Shown: piece after piece, positions 18,563 to 27,587 of the stretch
Position numbering within the stretch: the stretch's first letter is position 1
Layout of the letters: each line of letters starts with the position of its first letter
Assembly (NCBI RefSeq): GCF_024331145.1
Contig: NZ_JANDJO010000001.1
Location: 248,001 to 312,000 of the forward strand
Source: Shimia sp. CNT1-13L.2
GTDB taxonomy: Bacteria; Pseudomonadota; Alphaproteobacteria; Rhodobacterales; Rhodobacteraceae
DNA length: 64,000 nucleotides
Direction: 5' to 3'
Notes under the pieces: generated by a model
What the model saw: the letters and a program-made list of their open reading frames with translations, nothing else
Told to the model about the DNA's origin: nothing
Databases searched by the model: none
Program-made: the position numbers and the translations under genes

Positions 18563-19429
18563 ATGACTGCGCTGTTTCACGACATTCCGGGCCCCGTCCG
18601 CCTGCCCCAGCAGCGGATTGACAAGCTGGCCGCCCACTACGGCGACCAATTTGCGCACAAGCACCACATGGTGCGTTACCTGCACGATTTCGTCAGCCCG
18701 CCCAGTGGCCGCTGGATCTTCAAATCAAACGGGAAATCCGGCACCTCGACAGCGCTGGCTTTCCTGTTCTGGGCGGAATTCGGCGTGCCCCTGACGACCT
18801 CCCTGATCGAAGCCGACAACGCTCACGAAGACAACCTGCCGCACCGGTTGACCAACCTGAATGTCTTCCGTTTCGTCCACCAGCGGTCGGACGTCAATTG
18901 GCTGCCCGGCTATCTGAGCGAGGCCACCTACCTGGCCACGGTGCGCCATCCCGTGACGCGCCTTGTCTCTGCCTTCAACTACCTCTGCCGCTCGCACGAA
19001 CTTAGCATCTCGCAGTTTGCCGGCGACCGCGTCCGCCTCAGCGCCCTGACCGGCTTTGACTGGAACACCCACGCCGGAACCACAGAAGGGTTCACACGCT
19101 TTCTCGACTACATCGACTATGGCCTGACCAACAACACCAGCCTTTTGGTCGAAAGCCACTGGGCCCCGCAGTTCAACACCATTCGCCCCGACATCCTCGC
19201 CCCCACGCTCATCGGCAAATGCGAGGACTTCGGAAGCTTTTTCCGACAGCTGGCCGACCGCTTTGACCTGCCGCGCGACCACGCGGCGGCCTTCGCGGAA
19301 AAGCCCCGCAACGTCGGCACCTATCAAGGCCGGGACGCGACACAGGACTATGTCGCCGACCCGGGCACCCGCAACCGCATCCGCGACCTCTACGCCAAGG
19401 ATTTCGAGGCCTTCGGATATGACCTTTAA
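18563..19429 (+). CDS. Sulfotransferase-family protein inserted upstream of lpd
   Basis: A 288-residue protein. RWIFKSNGKSGTSTALAFLFW near residues 50-70 resembles the PAPS 5'-phosphosulfate loop (NGKSGTS), and LATVRHPVTRLVSAFNYLC near residue 130 is the classical 3'-phosphate-binding motif (RHP..R..SAF.Y) of carbohydrate-type sulfotransferases. No membrane segment. The acceptor is unknown; a surface glycan is a fair guess. It lies 70 bases upstream of lpd and 3 bases after a 12-codon duplicate of the lpd start, strong evidence of insertion into this operon. Confidence 0.72.
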   Translation: MTALFHDIPGPVRLPQQRIDKLAAHYGDQFAHKHHMVRYLHDFVSPPSGRWIFKSNGKSGTSTALAFLFWAEFGVPLTTSLIEADNAHEDNLPHRLTNLNVFRFVHQRSDVNWLPGYLSEATYLATVRHPVTRLVSAFNYLCRSHELSISQFAGDRVRLSALTGFDWNTHAGTTEGFTRFLDYIDYGLTNNTSLLVESHWAPQFNTIRPDILAPTLIGKCEDFGSFFRQLADRFDLPRDHAAAFAEKPRNVGTYQGRDATQDYVADPGTRNRIRDLYAKDFEAFGYDL

Positions 19430-19499
19430 CCCCCCAGCCCTTGTCGGTACCCTCAGGATCGTCGCCTTGAGGCTCCCCCAACGAAACTAGGAGACACCC

Positions 19500-20897
19500 A
19501 TGTCCCAATATGACGTCATCATCATCGGTGCAGGCCCCGGCGGCTATGTGTCCGCCATCCGCTGCGCCCAGCTGGGCCTGAAAACCGCCGTGGTCGAAGG
19601 CCGCGAAACCCTGGGCGGCACCTGCCTCAACGTGGGCTGCATCCCCTCCAAGGCGCTTCTGCACGCCACCCACCTGCTGCACGAAGCGGAACACAACTTT
19701 GCCAACCTCGGCCTCAAGGGCAAAAGCCCCTCGGTCGACTGGGACCAGATGAAATCCTACAAATCCGACGTCGTCGGCCAGAACACCGGCGGTATCGAGT
19801 TCCTGTTCAAAAAGAACAAGATCGACTGGATCAAGGGCTACGGCACAATCGAAGCCGCAGGCAAGGTCAAGGTCGGCGACACCACCTATGAGACCAAGAA
19901 CATCGTGATCGCCTCCGGTTCGGTGCCCGCCTCGCTGCCGGGTGTCGAGGTCGACAACGACAAGGGCATCGTCGTGGATTCCACCGGTGCGCTCGACCTG
20001 CCGAAAGTGCCCAAGAAGATGGTTGTCATCGGTGCCGGTGTCATCGGTCTCGAACTCGGCTCGGTCTACGCCCGCCTCGGTGCCGAAGTGACCGTCGTGG
20101 AATACATGGACGCCGTCTGCCCCGGCATGGACGCCGACGTACAGCGCAGCTTCAAGCGGATCCTCGAAAAGCAGGGCCTCAAGTTCATCATGGGCGCCGC
20201 CGTTCAGGGTGTCGACACCACCAAGACCAAGGCCAAGGTCAAGTACCAGCCCAAGAAGGGCGGCGACGAGGAAGTGCTCGACGCGGATGTCGTTCTGGTC
20301 GCCACCGGCCGCAAGCCCTACTACGAAGGCCTCGGCCTCGACACCGTCGGCGTTGCCCTGACCGAACGCGGCCAGGTTGCCGTTGACGGCCAATGGCGCA
20401 CCAACGTGCCGGGCATCTACGCCATCGGCGACGTGATCGAAGGCCCGATGCTGGCCCATAAGGCCGAAGACGAAGGCATGGCCGTCGCCGAGGTGATGGC
20501 AGGCAAGCACGGCCACGTGAACTATGGCGTGATCCCGGGCGTCGTCTATACCACTCCCGAAGTGGCCACCGTTGGTGCCACCGAAGCCTCGCTCAAGGCC
20601 GAAGGCCGCAAGGTCAAGGTCGGCAAGTTCATGTTCATGGGCAACGCCCGCGCCAAGGCCGTTGGCCAGGCCGAAGGTGCCTTTGCCAAGATCATCGTCG
20701 ATGCCGAAACCGACCGCGTTCTGGGTGCCGCGATCATCGGCCCGTCGGCCGGTGACATGATCCACGAGATCTGTGTTGCGATGGAATTCGGTGCCTCGGC
20801 CCAGGACATCGCCCTGACCTGCCACGCCCACCCGACCTACTCGGAAGCCGTGCGCGAAGCCGCCCTGGCTTGCGGCGACGGCCCGATCCACAGCTGA
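19500..20897 (+). CDS. lpd: Dihydrolipoamide dehydrogenase (E3)
   Basis: A 465-residue FAD/NAD disulphide oxidoreductase that reoxidises the lipoyl groups of SucB. It has [17 protein letters not shown] (FAD), [13 protein letters not shown] with the redox cysteines, [19 protein letters not shown] (NAD) and the C-terminal HAHPTYSEA with the catalytic histidine from the partner subunit. AGGAGA precedes the ATG. It lies at the end of the suc block and is followed by a strong terminator. Confidence 0.97.
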   Translation: MSQYDVIIIGAGPGGYVSAIRCAQLGLKTAVVEGRETLGGTCLNVGCIPSKALLHATHLLHEAEHNFANLGLKGKSPSVDWDQMKSYKSDVVGQNTGGIEFLFKKNKIDWIKGYGTIEAAGKVKVGDTTYETKNIVIASGSVPASLPGVEVDNDKGIVVDSTGALDLPKVPKKMVVIGAGVIGLELGSVYARLGAEVTVVEYMDAVCPGMDADVQRSFKRILEKQGLKFIMGAAVQGVDTTKTKAKVKYQPKKGGDEEVLDADVVLVATGRKPYYEGLGLDTVGVALTERGQVAVDGQWRTNVPGIYAIGDVIEGPMLAHKAEDEGMAVAEVMAGKHGHVNYGVIPGVVYTTPEVATVGATEASLKAEGRKVKVGKFMFMGNARAKAVGQAEGAFAKIIVDAETDRVLGAAIIGPSAGDMIHEICVAMEFGASAQDIALTCHAHPTYSEAVREAALACGDGPIHS

Positions 20898-20957
20898 TCG
20901 TACGAACCCCGTGCGCTGCCCTGCGCCCACCGCACGGCACGACAGGCTTCAAACACC

Positions 20958-20987
20958 GAAACCCTCGCAGATGTCTGCGAGGGTTTC
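20958..20987 (+). terminator. Terminator of the sucAB-lpd region
   Basis: GAAACCCTCGCAGA-TG-TCTGCGAGGGTTTC is a perfect 14-bp stem about 60 bases after the lpd stop, followed by TCAATTTG. The strongest inverted repeat in this part of the window. Confidence 0.8.
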
Positions 20988-21164
20988 TCAATTTGAAACG
21001 GCGGCTATTCGGACTTTCCAGACTTTCATGGTGAATGTTTAGATGTCCGGTAGGGGCACTTTCCGCTACTTGGACCAAAAATCCGATTGCGCAAGTTCTG
21101 GGTCGAATTCACTTGCCACAGATGCAAGCCTGCTCTCGTCACCAAAAAAATCGAGGGTATTGAG

Positions 21165-21569
21165 ATGAACATCAGAGAAAAGCTGTCTGCGAACGAATGG
21201 AAGGGCGAAATCGGCTTCACTATTGAAAGCCGCGAGCCTGAACGCGTGGTTGCCAGAATGCCGGTGACCGAAGCTGCAAAGAACCCGTTCGGGACAATGC
21301 ATGCTGGGGCCTTGATCTGGTTTGCCGACATCGCAGCGACCCTCTGCGCAATCGGCGATTTGGAAAGCATTGGTGAAGACGGGTCCGGTTTTCCACTCGC
21401 CGTTGATCTTCACACAGTCTTGTCGGGTAATGAAAGGACGGGCGATCTGATCGCAACATCCACCACGGTCAAACGCGGTGGCAAACTCATTGTCATTCGC
21501 ACCGAAGTTCGCGGAGAAACGGGTCGTCTGTTGATCGATATGACAACCACCCACTTGCGCGCAGGTTGA
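21165..21569 (+). CDS. PaaI-family hot-dog thioesterase
   Basis: A 134-residue single hot-dog domain protein. The segment NPFGTMHAGALIWFADIAATLCAI carries the H-G-G/A...D/E arrangement typical of PaaI/YdiI-type acyl-CoA thioesterases, and PLAVDLHTVLSGN follows. Substrate unknown. I start at ATG 21165 (GAGGG upstream); the longer reading back to 21087 has no ribosome site. Composition is lower in GC than lpd. It converges with the PLP decarboxylase gene and shares a terminator with it. Confidence 0.8.
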   Translation: MNIREKLSANEWKGEIGFTIESREPERVVARMPVTEAAKNPFGTMHAGALIWFADIAATLCAIGDLESIGEDGSGFPLAVDLHTVLSGNERTGDLIATSTTVKRGGKLIVIRTEVRGETGRLLIDMTTTHLRAG

Positions 21570-21583
21570 AGAGCTTCGAGAGT

Positions 21584-21605
21584 ACCCGCCATTCGTATGA
21601 CGGGT
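21584..21605. terminator. Bidirectional terminator between convergent genes
   Basis: ACCCG-C-CAT-TCGT-ATG-A-CGGGT is an imperfect hairpin followed by GCCTTTTTG on the plus strand. It lies 14 bases after the thioesterase stop and 12 bases from the decarboxylase stop on the other strand. Confidence 0.65.
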
Positions 21606-21616
21606 GCCTTTTTGTC

Positions 21617-23011
21617 TTAAGCCGATGTCAGGAATTCAGTGAGTTGGTCAATGGTCGCTTCGTTCGTGCGTCCGTTGGTGACGCAGGCCCGCAAAACAGG
21701 TTTGCCCTCGAACAGTGCCTTGGAAACCCAGAACCGCCCATCTGCGTGAACGGTATCGACATAGCCTTGCACAGAGTCGTGCCCTTCCGGCGGAACCATG
21801 CAGCTCACCCCCATGAGTGATCGGTTTGCCTGCGACCACCCCGCCTTCTTCAGGTTCTCCGTGAAACGGTTCGTCAGTCGAATAGAGCGTTCCACATGGT
21901 CTGCGTAGCCGTCCCATCCGGCGGCCCCAAGGGAGAGAAACAGGCGCAATCCTACGAAGCGACGTGACCATTGGTTCGAATTCACATAGAAATCCTTGGC
22001 CGCCTCGCTTTCAGGCATGTAGCTGGCCGAGATACGGAATACCTGTGCCGGTATGTCGGGGCGTGAGGTCAGGAACATGCCTGCCCCCATCGTGGTGGCG
22101 AACCATTTATGGGCGTCAATCGTGATAGAATCCGCCTGCTGAATACCATCCAGCACGGACCGCCCTGCCTTGCTGGTAATCATTGCGCCGCCCCATGCCG
22201 CATCAACGTGAAACCACATGCCATGTTTCTGGGCCAGAGCACCGCAAGGTTTGAGAGGGTCGATCATCCCTGCATTCGTGGTGCCAGCAGTGGCCACAAT
22301 CAGAACCGGAACGCAACCGTTTTTCAAATCCTCATCAATGGCGACCGCAAGGCAATCCACGTCCATCTGGCCTTGACCATCAGTTGCGATCAATCGAACG
22401 GCGTTGCGCCCGATGCCAGCCGAATGCGCCATCTTCAACCATGCAAGATGGCTTTCCTTCGAGACGTAAATCGTCGGCTGACCGCCGAACGCATAGATGC
22501 CCTTGTCGCTGTACTCCGGACATTTCGCCTGCAAGGCACATAAAACAGCCGTCGAATTGGCCTCGGCACCGCCACTGGTAAAATGCCCTCCAGACCTCTT
22601 GGGAAGTCCTGCGCGTCGGGCCACTTCATTGATGACATGCTGTTCGATTTCGACGGCAGCAGGCGCATGGGAATACACACAGATTTGCGGATTGAACATC
22701 GACGCGATCCGATCCGCACATTCTGCGGCAAAGGTAGGTGCCGGATTGAACAGGCCAAGATATCCGGGATGAGTCATCTGCACACTGCCAGTGTCGAGCG
22801 CATCAATCACCCAGTCCATCAGCGGTTCAAGGTCTTCCGACTGTTCAAACCGCTTGGATTTCAACTCCACTAACCAATCAGGCGTCAACTCCGCCGAGGT
22901 CGCACTGCGACTGGCGTAGTCACGGCGAGCCTGGTTGAGCCGCTCGGTCAACGCATTTTCTGCGTCCATCAGTTGGTCAAGGTTTGGGAAGAGTGCATCG
23001 CGTCCGTGCAT
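21617..23011 (-). CDS. Group II pyridoxal-phosphate amino acid decarboxylase
   Basis: A 464-residue enzyme of the aromatic-L-amino-acid/glutamate/diaminobutyrate decarboxylase family. GGHFTSGGAEANSTAVLCAL binds the cofactor phosphate, FHVDAAWGGAMI contains the Asp that pairs with the pyridine nitrogen, and TIDAHKWFATTMGAGMF has the Schiff-base lysine. It would make an amine and CO2 from an amino acid; sequence reading does not identify which. Gene composition is clearly less GC-rich than the suc genes. It stands alone between a thioesterase and a damaged small gene, so it belongs to an accessory patch. Confidence 0.88.
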   Translation of the reverse strand: MHGRDALFPNLDQLMDAENALTERLNQARRDYASRSATSAELTPDWLVELKSKRFEQSEDLEPLMDWVIDALDTGSVQMTHPGYLGLFNPAPTFAAECADRIASMFNPQICVYSHAPAAVEIEQHVINEVARRAGLPKRSGGHFTSGGAEANSTAVLCALQAKCPEYSDKGIYAFGGQPTIYVSKESHLAWLKMAHSAGIGRNAVRLIATDGQGQMDVDCLAVAIDEDLKNGCVPVLIVATAGTTNAGMIDPLKPCGALAQKHGMWFHVDAAWGGAMITSKAGRSVLDGIQQADSITIDAHKWFATTMGAGMFLTSRPDIPAQVFRISASYMPESEAAKDFYVNSNQWSRRFVGLRLFLSLGAAGWDGYADHVERSIRLTNRFTENLKKAGWSQANRSLMGVSCMVPPEGHDSVQGYVDTVHADGRFWVSKALFEGKPVLRACVTNGRTNEATIDQLTEFLTSA

Positions 23012-23297
23012 GGGGAGATCCTGTGGTTACTTTCGAAGAAAAGTACCAATCTCGAATTTTTCAATCGACCCGAAACATGCGGTTTTCGCCTAGCACTATT
23101 GCAACGCTCACGAACCAGATACTGATCCGGATCAATGGCGGCTTTTGGCGCATCACTTCAATATGTGTGGAGCGCAGCATTGGTCAAAAAGGCCTCAAAC
23201 CAGCCACCAGAGCATTGCTCACGGCCTCACCTGCACGGCATCACCAGAACTACCGCCAATCCCTTTCAACCAACTCCCCTTTTCAGTCCGGCCTTTC

Positions 23298-23750
23298 ATG
23301 CAAAAACGTATTCTTTAGTCTGTCATCATCGTTGGCTTCGCAATCGGCCTGGTGGGCCAGAAGATGTGTCAGCAGAACCCGACGCGCGTGGATAGCATCT
23401 ATTCTCTCTTTGCCGAAGTCTGCCTTCCCCAGCATCGCGGCGCTCAGCTGCCTGCACTCGATGCGCTTGGCCTCGTTTCATACGTTCCCAAAGACGGCAA
23501 CCTTCTCTGGATCGACCCCCTGTCCGAAACCTTTCTGAAATTCGACGATCGCAGCTGTTCCATACAATTCCATGACCGCAAGACCGGCCTGACCCGGGAT
23601 CAGGGTAACGCGCTTGCCAACATGATCGCGGGACTGGTGGAAACCGAATTCCCCTCCCTGCGCCTCGACCCCGAGGTAAAGCTTCAGGAAACCGCGATGA
23701 CAAAGGCATGGATGGCGGGCGAATTTGCGAAACCCTGGTCCCACACCTAA
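23298..23750 (+). pseudogene. Small membrane-anchored or secreted protein gene with an in-frame amber codon at codon 7
   Basis: ATG at 23298 reads MQKRIL, then TAG at 23316-23318, then continues open as SVIIVGFAIGLVGQKMC and onward for about 140 residues to 23750. Together the two parts make a textbook basic N-region plus hydrophobic core, so the stop probably interrupts a former signal peptide or anchor. Translation could restart at GTG 23352, giving a 132-residue cytosolic form (MGQKMCQQNPTR...). The body has two cysteines and no recognised domain. A terminator follows directly. The 286 bases before it, after the decarboxylase start, contain no other feature I can support. Confidence 0.55.
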
Positions 23751-23752
23751 AA

Positions 23753-23785
23753 AACGACAGCCCCGGGGGGACCAAGGCTGTCGTT
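23753..23785 (+). terminator. Terminator after the small damaged gene
   Basis: AACGACAGCC (23753-23762) pairs perfectly with GGCTGTCGTT (23776-23785), 2 bases after the stop codon. Confidence 0.7.
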
Positions 23786-23916
23786 CGCACGGATTACCGC
23801 ACATACGCTCCGTGAGTGGGCGCGTCTCGCAAAACCAACGAGTACAGGGTCATACGCAACAGCCAGCCATTTCCGTCGCACCGCCCACGATCTTTTTCGA
23901 ACAGGACACAAAGAAA

Positions 23917-23940
23917 AACGCCCACCGGCCGGCGGGCGTT
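23917..23940 (-). terminator. Terminator of ftsE-ftsX-plsC
   Basis: On the minus strand AACGCCC and GGGCGTT enclose a GC-rich loop and are followed by TTTCTTT (TTTTTCTTT counting the last stem bases). It lies 25 bases after the plsC stop. Confidence 0.75.
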
Positions 23941-23965
23941 CACGTCATCGCAAAGGCAGGACGGA

Positions 23966-24718
23966 TCAGGACACCGCCTTCACTTCCTGTTCAGCCTCAA
24001 ACCCCGCCTCGCGCATCAAGGCGTTGGAATGGGTCTCCACCTCGTCTTCCAGCTCTGCCATGAAGGCATCCTGCGCCTTGCCCGAGGCAATCGGATCAAG
24101 AAACTCGACCACCGCCAGCCCCGGCGTGCGCAGCATGGTGCCCTTGGGCCAGAACATCCCGGCATTGGTCGCCACAGGCACCGCATCCTGCCCGGTCTCC
24201 TTGTAGAGAACATAAGGCCCCACCTTGTAAGGGCGATACTCGCCCACCGGCACCCGCGTGCCCTGCGGATAGATCACCAACTGGCCCGGCGGCACGCGGC
24301 CGCTTTCAACATCAGCCAGCATCGCCTTGATCGCCGCACCCCGCTTGCCCCGGCGCACCGGCACACATCCCAGACGCCACGCATAGACCCCGATGATCGG
24401 CGTGAACAGCAACTCGTACTTCATGATAAAACGCGGTTGCGGCACCGCCTTGAAGATCATCATGATATCGAGGAACGACTGGTGCTTGGCCGGAACCAGA
24501 ACCGCGCCCGTCGGCACCTCGCCGCGCACCTCGGAACGGATGCCCACGATCCATCGCGCGCTCCAGAGCGCCCAGGTCGCATAGGCCTTGCAGGCGGTCA
24601 TCGCCCCCTTCGGCGACACCAGCGCCCAGGGGAAAAACACGATGCCCATCGCCAGCATCATGACCGCGTTCTGAACCACGTAGAAAATGGACAGAACCCA
24701 CTGTACCGCCTTGCGCAT
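23966..24718 (-). CDS. plsC: 1-acyl-sn-glycerol-3-phosphate acyltransferase
   Basis: A 250-residue membrane-associated enzyme that acylates lysophosphatidic acid to phosphatidic acid. An N-terminal hydrophobic stretch (VLSIFYVVQNAVMMLAMGI) anchors it; PAKHQSFLDIM is the catalytic HX4D block and IYPQGTRVPVG is the glycerol-phosphate block (usually PEGTR; here PQGTR). I chose ATG 24718 (MRKAVQWVL), which overlaps the ftsX stop as TGATG, so translation is coupled. A longer N-terminal reading would lie inside ftsX. Confidence 0.9.
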   Translation of the reverse strand: MRKAVQWVLSIFYVVQNAVMMLAMGIVFFPWALVSPKGAMTACKAYATWALWSARWIVGIRSEVRGEVPTGAVLVPAKHQSFLDIMMIFKAVPQPRFIMKYELLFTPIIGVYAWRLGCVPVRRGKRGAAIKAMLADVESGRVPPGQLVIYPQGTRVPVGEYRPYKVGPYVLYKETGQDAVPVATNAGMFWPKGTMLRTPGLAVVEFLDPIASGKAQDAFMAELEDEVETHSNALMREAGFEAEQEVKAVS

Positions 24719-25620
24719 CAATCCAGACCTCTCAACGTTCTGCGCGCCGCCGCGCGGGTTGCAAAGAAGGCGACCATGCCAGCAAGAGGCACGATCAACA
24801 AGGGCAACAACCACGCCGCGCCCTGAAAGCCAAGCCCGGTCAGGAACCCGCCCTCTTCCTGCGCCGATGGCAACAGGAACACCGCCGCCCCGCCCGCGAC
24901 CGTGCCCACCAGGGCCCCCGCCAGCGCCCGCAGGGTAAAGCGGCGCACAAAGGCCTGCGCGATATAGCTGTCCTGCGCCCCGATCAGCCGCAGAACCGAG
25001 ATCACCTGCGCGTTCGCCGCCAGCGCTGCCTGCGCCGCAAGGGTGATCATCGCAGCCGTCGTTGCCCCGATCAGCAACACTGCCACGATCCCCAAGAGCC
25101 GCAGCCGCGCCGCAGCCTGCTCAAGCGGCTTGCGCCAGCGCGTATGGTCATCCAGCACCGCCCCCGGCACTTCCGCCTGCAACCGCAACCGCAACCCGGC
25201 GGCATCATAGCCCTCTTCAGTCTCCAGTATCTCGATCAACTGCGGAATCGGCAGGCTCTCGACCGGCAGTTCCGGCCCGAACCACGGCTCAAGCAAGGCC
25301 CGCTGTTCGTCCGACGACAGGGCCCGCGCATCCGCCACGCCGGGCGTGGTCTCCAGCACCCGGATCGCCGCCGCCGTCTGGTCGGCCATCTGCCCCGCCG
25401 GGGCCGAAATGCGCAGCGTCGAACTGCGTGCCAGCTCGTCCCCCCATCGGGCCGCCAGCCGCCCCGACGCCAGCGACAACGCCAGCGCAAAGACCGCAAG
25501 AAACGCCATCGCCGCCGCTGCAAAACCGGTCAGCCGCGCCGTGATCCCCGACGGCGGCACCACGCGATCGCGATAGACATCCCCGACGATGAACAACTTG
25601 ATGCTCTGCCCCACGCTCAC
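24718..25620 (-). CDS. ftsX: Cell division protein FtsX (ABC permease-like)
   Basis: A 300-residue membrane partner of FtsE. It has one helix near residues 30-50 (AAAMAFLAVFALALSLASG), a periplasmic domain, and three C-terminal helices (about 180-205, 225-250 and 265-290). FtsEX couples ATP hydrolysis to septal peptidoglycan hydrolase control. It overlaps ftsE by four bases (ATGA) and plsC by one, forming a tight operon. Confidence 0.88.
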   Translation of the reverse strand: MSVGQSIKLFIVGDVYRDRVVPPSGITARLTGFAAAAMAFLAVFALALSLASGRLAARWGDELARSSTLRISAPAGQMADQTAAAIRVLETTPGVADARALSSDEQRALLEPWFGPELPVESLPIPQLIEILETEEGYDAAGLRLRLQAEVPGAVLDDHTRWRKPLEQAAARLRLLGIVAVLLIGATTAAMITLAAQAALAANAQVISVLRLIGAQDSYIAQAFVRRFTLRALAGALVGTVAGGAAVFLLPSAQEEGGFLTGLGFQGAAWLLPLLIVPLAGMVAFFATRAAARRTLRGLD

Positions 25621-26297
25621 AGGTCCGCCCCCGCCAGTTGCACCTTGCGGTTTGCAATCCGCAGCACCCGCGCCTGCACCTTCTGCGCCTTCGCCGCGCG
25701 GATCAGGTTCAGGTCGTGGGTGGCGATCATGATGGTCTTGCCCATCCGGTTCAGCTCGATCAGCAGCCGCAACAGGCGCTGCGACATATCCCAGTCCACG
25801 TTGCCCGTCGGCTCATCGGCAAGCACCACATCCGGCGACATGATCACCGCCCGCGCCAGCGCCGCACGCTGACGTTCCCCGCCCGAAAGCTCGGGCGGCA
25901 GGGCGCTGGCCTTGTTGCCAAGCCCGACCCAGTGCATCAACTCCTTGAGGTTCGACACCTGCTCGAGATCATCGCGCCCCGCCACCGTCAGCGGCAGCGC
26001 CACGTTGTCGGCCACCGGCAGGTGATCAAGAAATTGACAGTCCTGATGCACCACCCCGATCCGCCGCCGTGCCATGGCGTGATCGTCGCGGTCCATCTCG
26101 CGCACCTCTTTGCCAAACAGCTCGGCACGCCCCGCCGTCGGCACCAACGCGCCATAGCACAGCTTGAGGAAAGTGGTCTTCCCCGACCCCGACGGGCCGG
26201 TCAGGAAATGGAACGATCCCGGCGAAAGCTTGAGCGACACGTCACTCAGAAGCTCTCCACCACCATAGCTATAGGCAATGTTCTCAAGTTCTATCAC
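25617..26297 (-). CDS. ftsE: Cell division ATP-binding protein FtsE
   Basis: A 226-residue ABC ATPase: Walker A GPSGSGKTTF at about residues 36-45, the LSGGERQRAALARA signature, and Walker B VVLADEPTGNVD, all intact. It starts MIELENIAYSYGGGELL. First gene of ftsE-ftsX-plsC and divergent from the zinc-ribbon gene with 148 bases between. Pairing with the FtsX-type permease identifies it over other ABC ATPases. Confidence 0.9.
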   Translation of the reverse strand: MIELENIAYSYGGGELLSDVSLKLSPGSFHFLTGPSGSGKTTFLKLCYGALVPTAGRAELFGKEVREMDRDDHAMARRRIGVVHQDCQFLDHLPVADNVALPLTVAGRDDLEQVSNLKELMHWVGLGNKASALPPELSGGERQRAALARAVIMSPDVVLADEPTGNVDWDMSQRLLRLLIELNRMGKTIMIATHDLNLIRAAKAQKVQARVLRIANRKVQLAGADL

Positions 26298-26445
26298 AAG
26301 ACGCGCCCTCGTTTACTCAGGTCCCGTTGTGCCTGAGCCACAGCTTGGTTTCAATCCGTCCCGAGCGGCTTTGCTCTTTTCCAAAGGCCACTTAGGCCAT
26401 ATGCTGCCACAAGAATAAGTGGTTGGGGACATCCAGAGGGACAAT

Positions 26446-27528
26446 ATGCGGCTAAGCTGCCCGAATTGCGGTGCACAATACGAAGTGCCCACCGAGGTCA
26501 TCCCGGAATCCGGGCGCGATGTGCAATGTTCGAACTGCGGACATACGTGGTTCCAGATGCACCCGGATCAGGACGTGGAGATGGCAGCCGAGCTTGGCAC
26601 CTCCACCCCCGACGAAAGCTGGGCCGAGGATGCGCCCGCTCCCGAACCTACGCCAGAAGTTGCTGCTGCCCCCGAACCTGCACCGGAACCCGAGGCTCAG
26701 GAACATGAGGTGCAGCCGCCCGATTTCACCTTCGACACCGAACCGACACCAGACCCGGAACCCGAAGCTGAACCGGCCGAGGCTGAACTGAGCGAGGACA
26801 CAGTCTCGGCGATTGCCGACATGATCGCCGATGCCGCCGCCCGCCACGCTGAAGAGGCACCGGCAGAGGAAGAAAGCGCCTTCGAACCGGTCCCCGACCC
26901 CGAAGACATCCCGGAAGCAGAAGACACCGGCGAAGCGCCGGTCCAGCGTCGTGAGCGCCGCAAGATCGATCCGAACGTGGCCGACATCCTGCGGCAGGAA
27001 GCCGAACACGAAGCCTCCGCACGCGCAGAAGAAAGCCTCGCCGATCTCGAATCCCAGCCCGACCTTGGTCTGGACGACAAGGATGACATGGCCGCCGGTG
27101 CCCGCGCCCGCATGCGCCGTATCCGCGGCCTGCCCGAAGAGGCCGAACCGCAAGAAGACGTCGCAGAAGCCGAAGAACACCATTCACGCCGCGAACTCCT
27201 GCCTGACATCGAGGAAATCAACTCGACGCTCCGTTCAGCCGACGAACGCGGCATCGGCGAGACCGCAGCCGCCGCAGCGCCTGCCCGCCGTCGTCGCAAC
27301 TCGGGCTTCCGCCTTGGTTTCGGCTTCACCATGCTGATCGCTGCCATGATCATCCTCGCCTATGTCTACAACCGCGAGATTGTTGCCGCATGGCCGGCGG
27401 GCGAACCCTATGTCATGATCTTCATGGACAAGGTCAACGCCGCGCGTCTGTGGCTCGACACCATGGTCACCGAGGGCATGTTGTGGCTCGACGAGAAAGC
27501 CGCCGCAGCCGGTGGCGAAGTCAACTAA
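26446..27528 (+). CDS. MJ0042-type zinc-ribbon membrane protein
   Basis: A 360-residue protein. The N-terminal MRLSCPNCGAQYEVP...VQCSNCGHTWFQ is a CxxC...CxxC zinc ribbon of the MJ0042 type (residues 5-30). A long acidic Pro/Glu-rich region (about 45-290) looks disordered. One membrane helix, FGFTMLIAAMIILAYVY, lies near residue 300, with a short C-terminal segment outside. This architecture is common beside ftsEX in Rhodobacteraceae; the role is unknown. ATG 26446 was chosen because the ribbon begins at once. It is followed by a hairpin terminator. Confidence 0.85.
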   Translation: MRLSCPNCGAQYEVPTEVIPESGRDVQCSNCGHTWFQMHPDQDVEMAAELGTSTPDESWAEDAPAPEPTPEVAAAPEPAPEPEAQEHEVQPPDFTFDTEPTPDPEPEAEPAEAELSEDTVSAIADMIADAAARHAEEAPAEEESAFEPVPDPEDIPEAEDTGEAPVQRRERRKIDPNVADILRQEAEHEASARAEESLADLESQPDLGLDDKDDMAAGARARMRRIRGLPEEAEPQEDVAEAEEHHSRRELLPDIEEINSTLRSADERGIGETAAAAAPARRRRNSGFRLGFGFTMLIAAMIILAYVYNREIVAAWPAGEPYVMIFMDKVNAARLWLDTMVTEGMLWLDEKAAAAGGEVN

Positions 27529-27535
27529 CGAAAAA

Positions 27536-27557
27536 CGCCCGGCATCATGGCCGGGCG
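27536..27557 (+). terminator. Terminator after the zinc-ribbon gene
   Basis: CGCCCGGC-ATCATG-GCCGGGCG (perfect 8-bp stem) is followed by GTTTCTTT. It starts 8 bases after the stop codon. Confidence 0.75.
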
Positions 27558-27587
27558 GTTTCTTTGGCCACTAACGCCTGAAATCCC

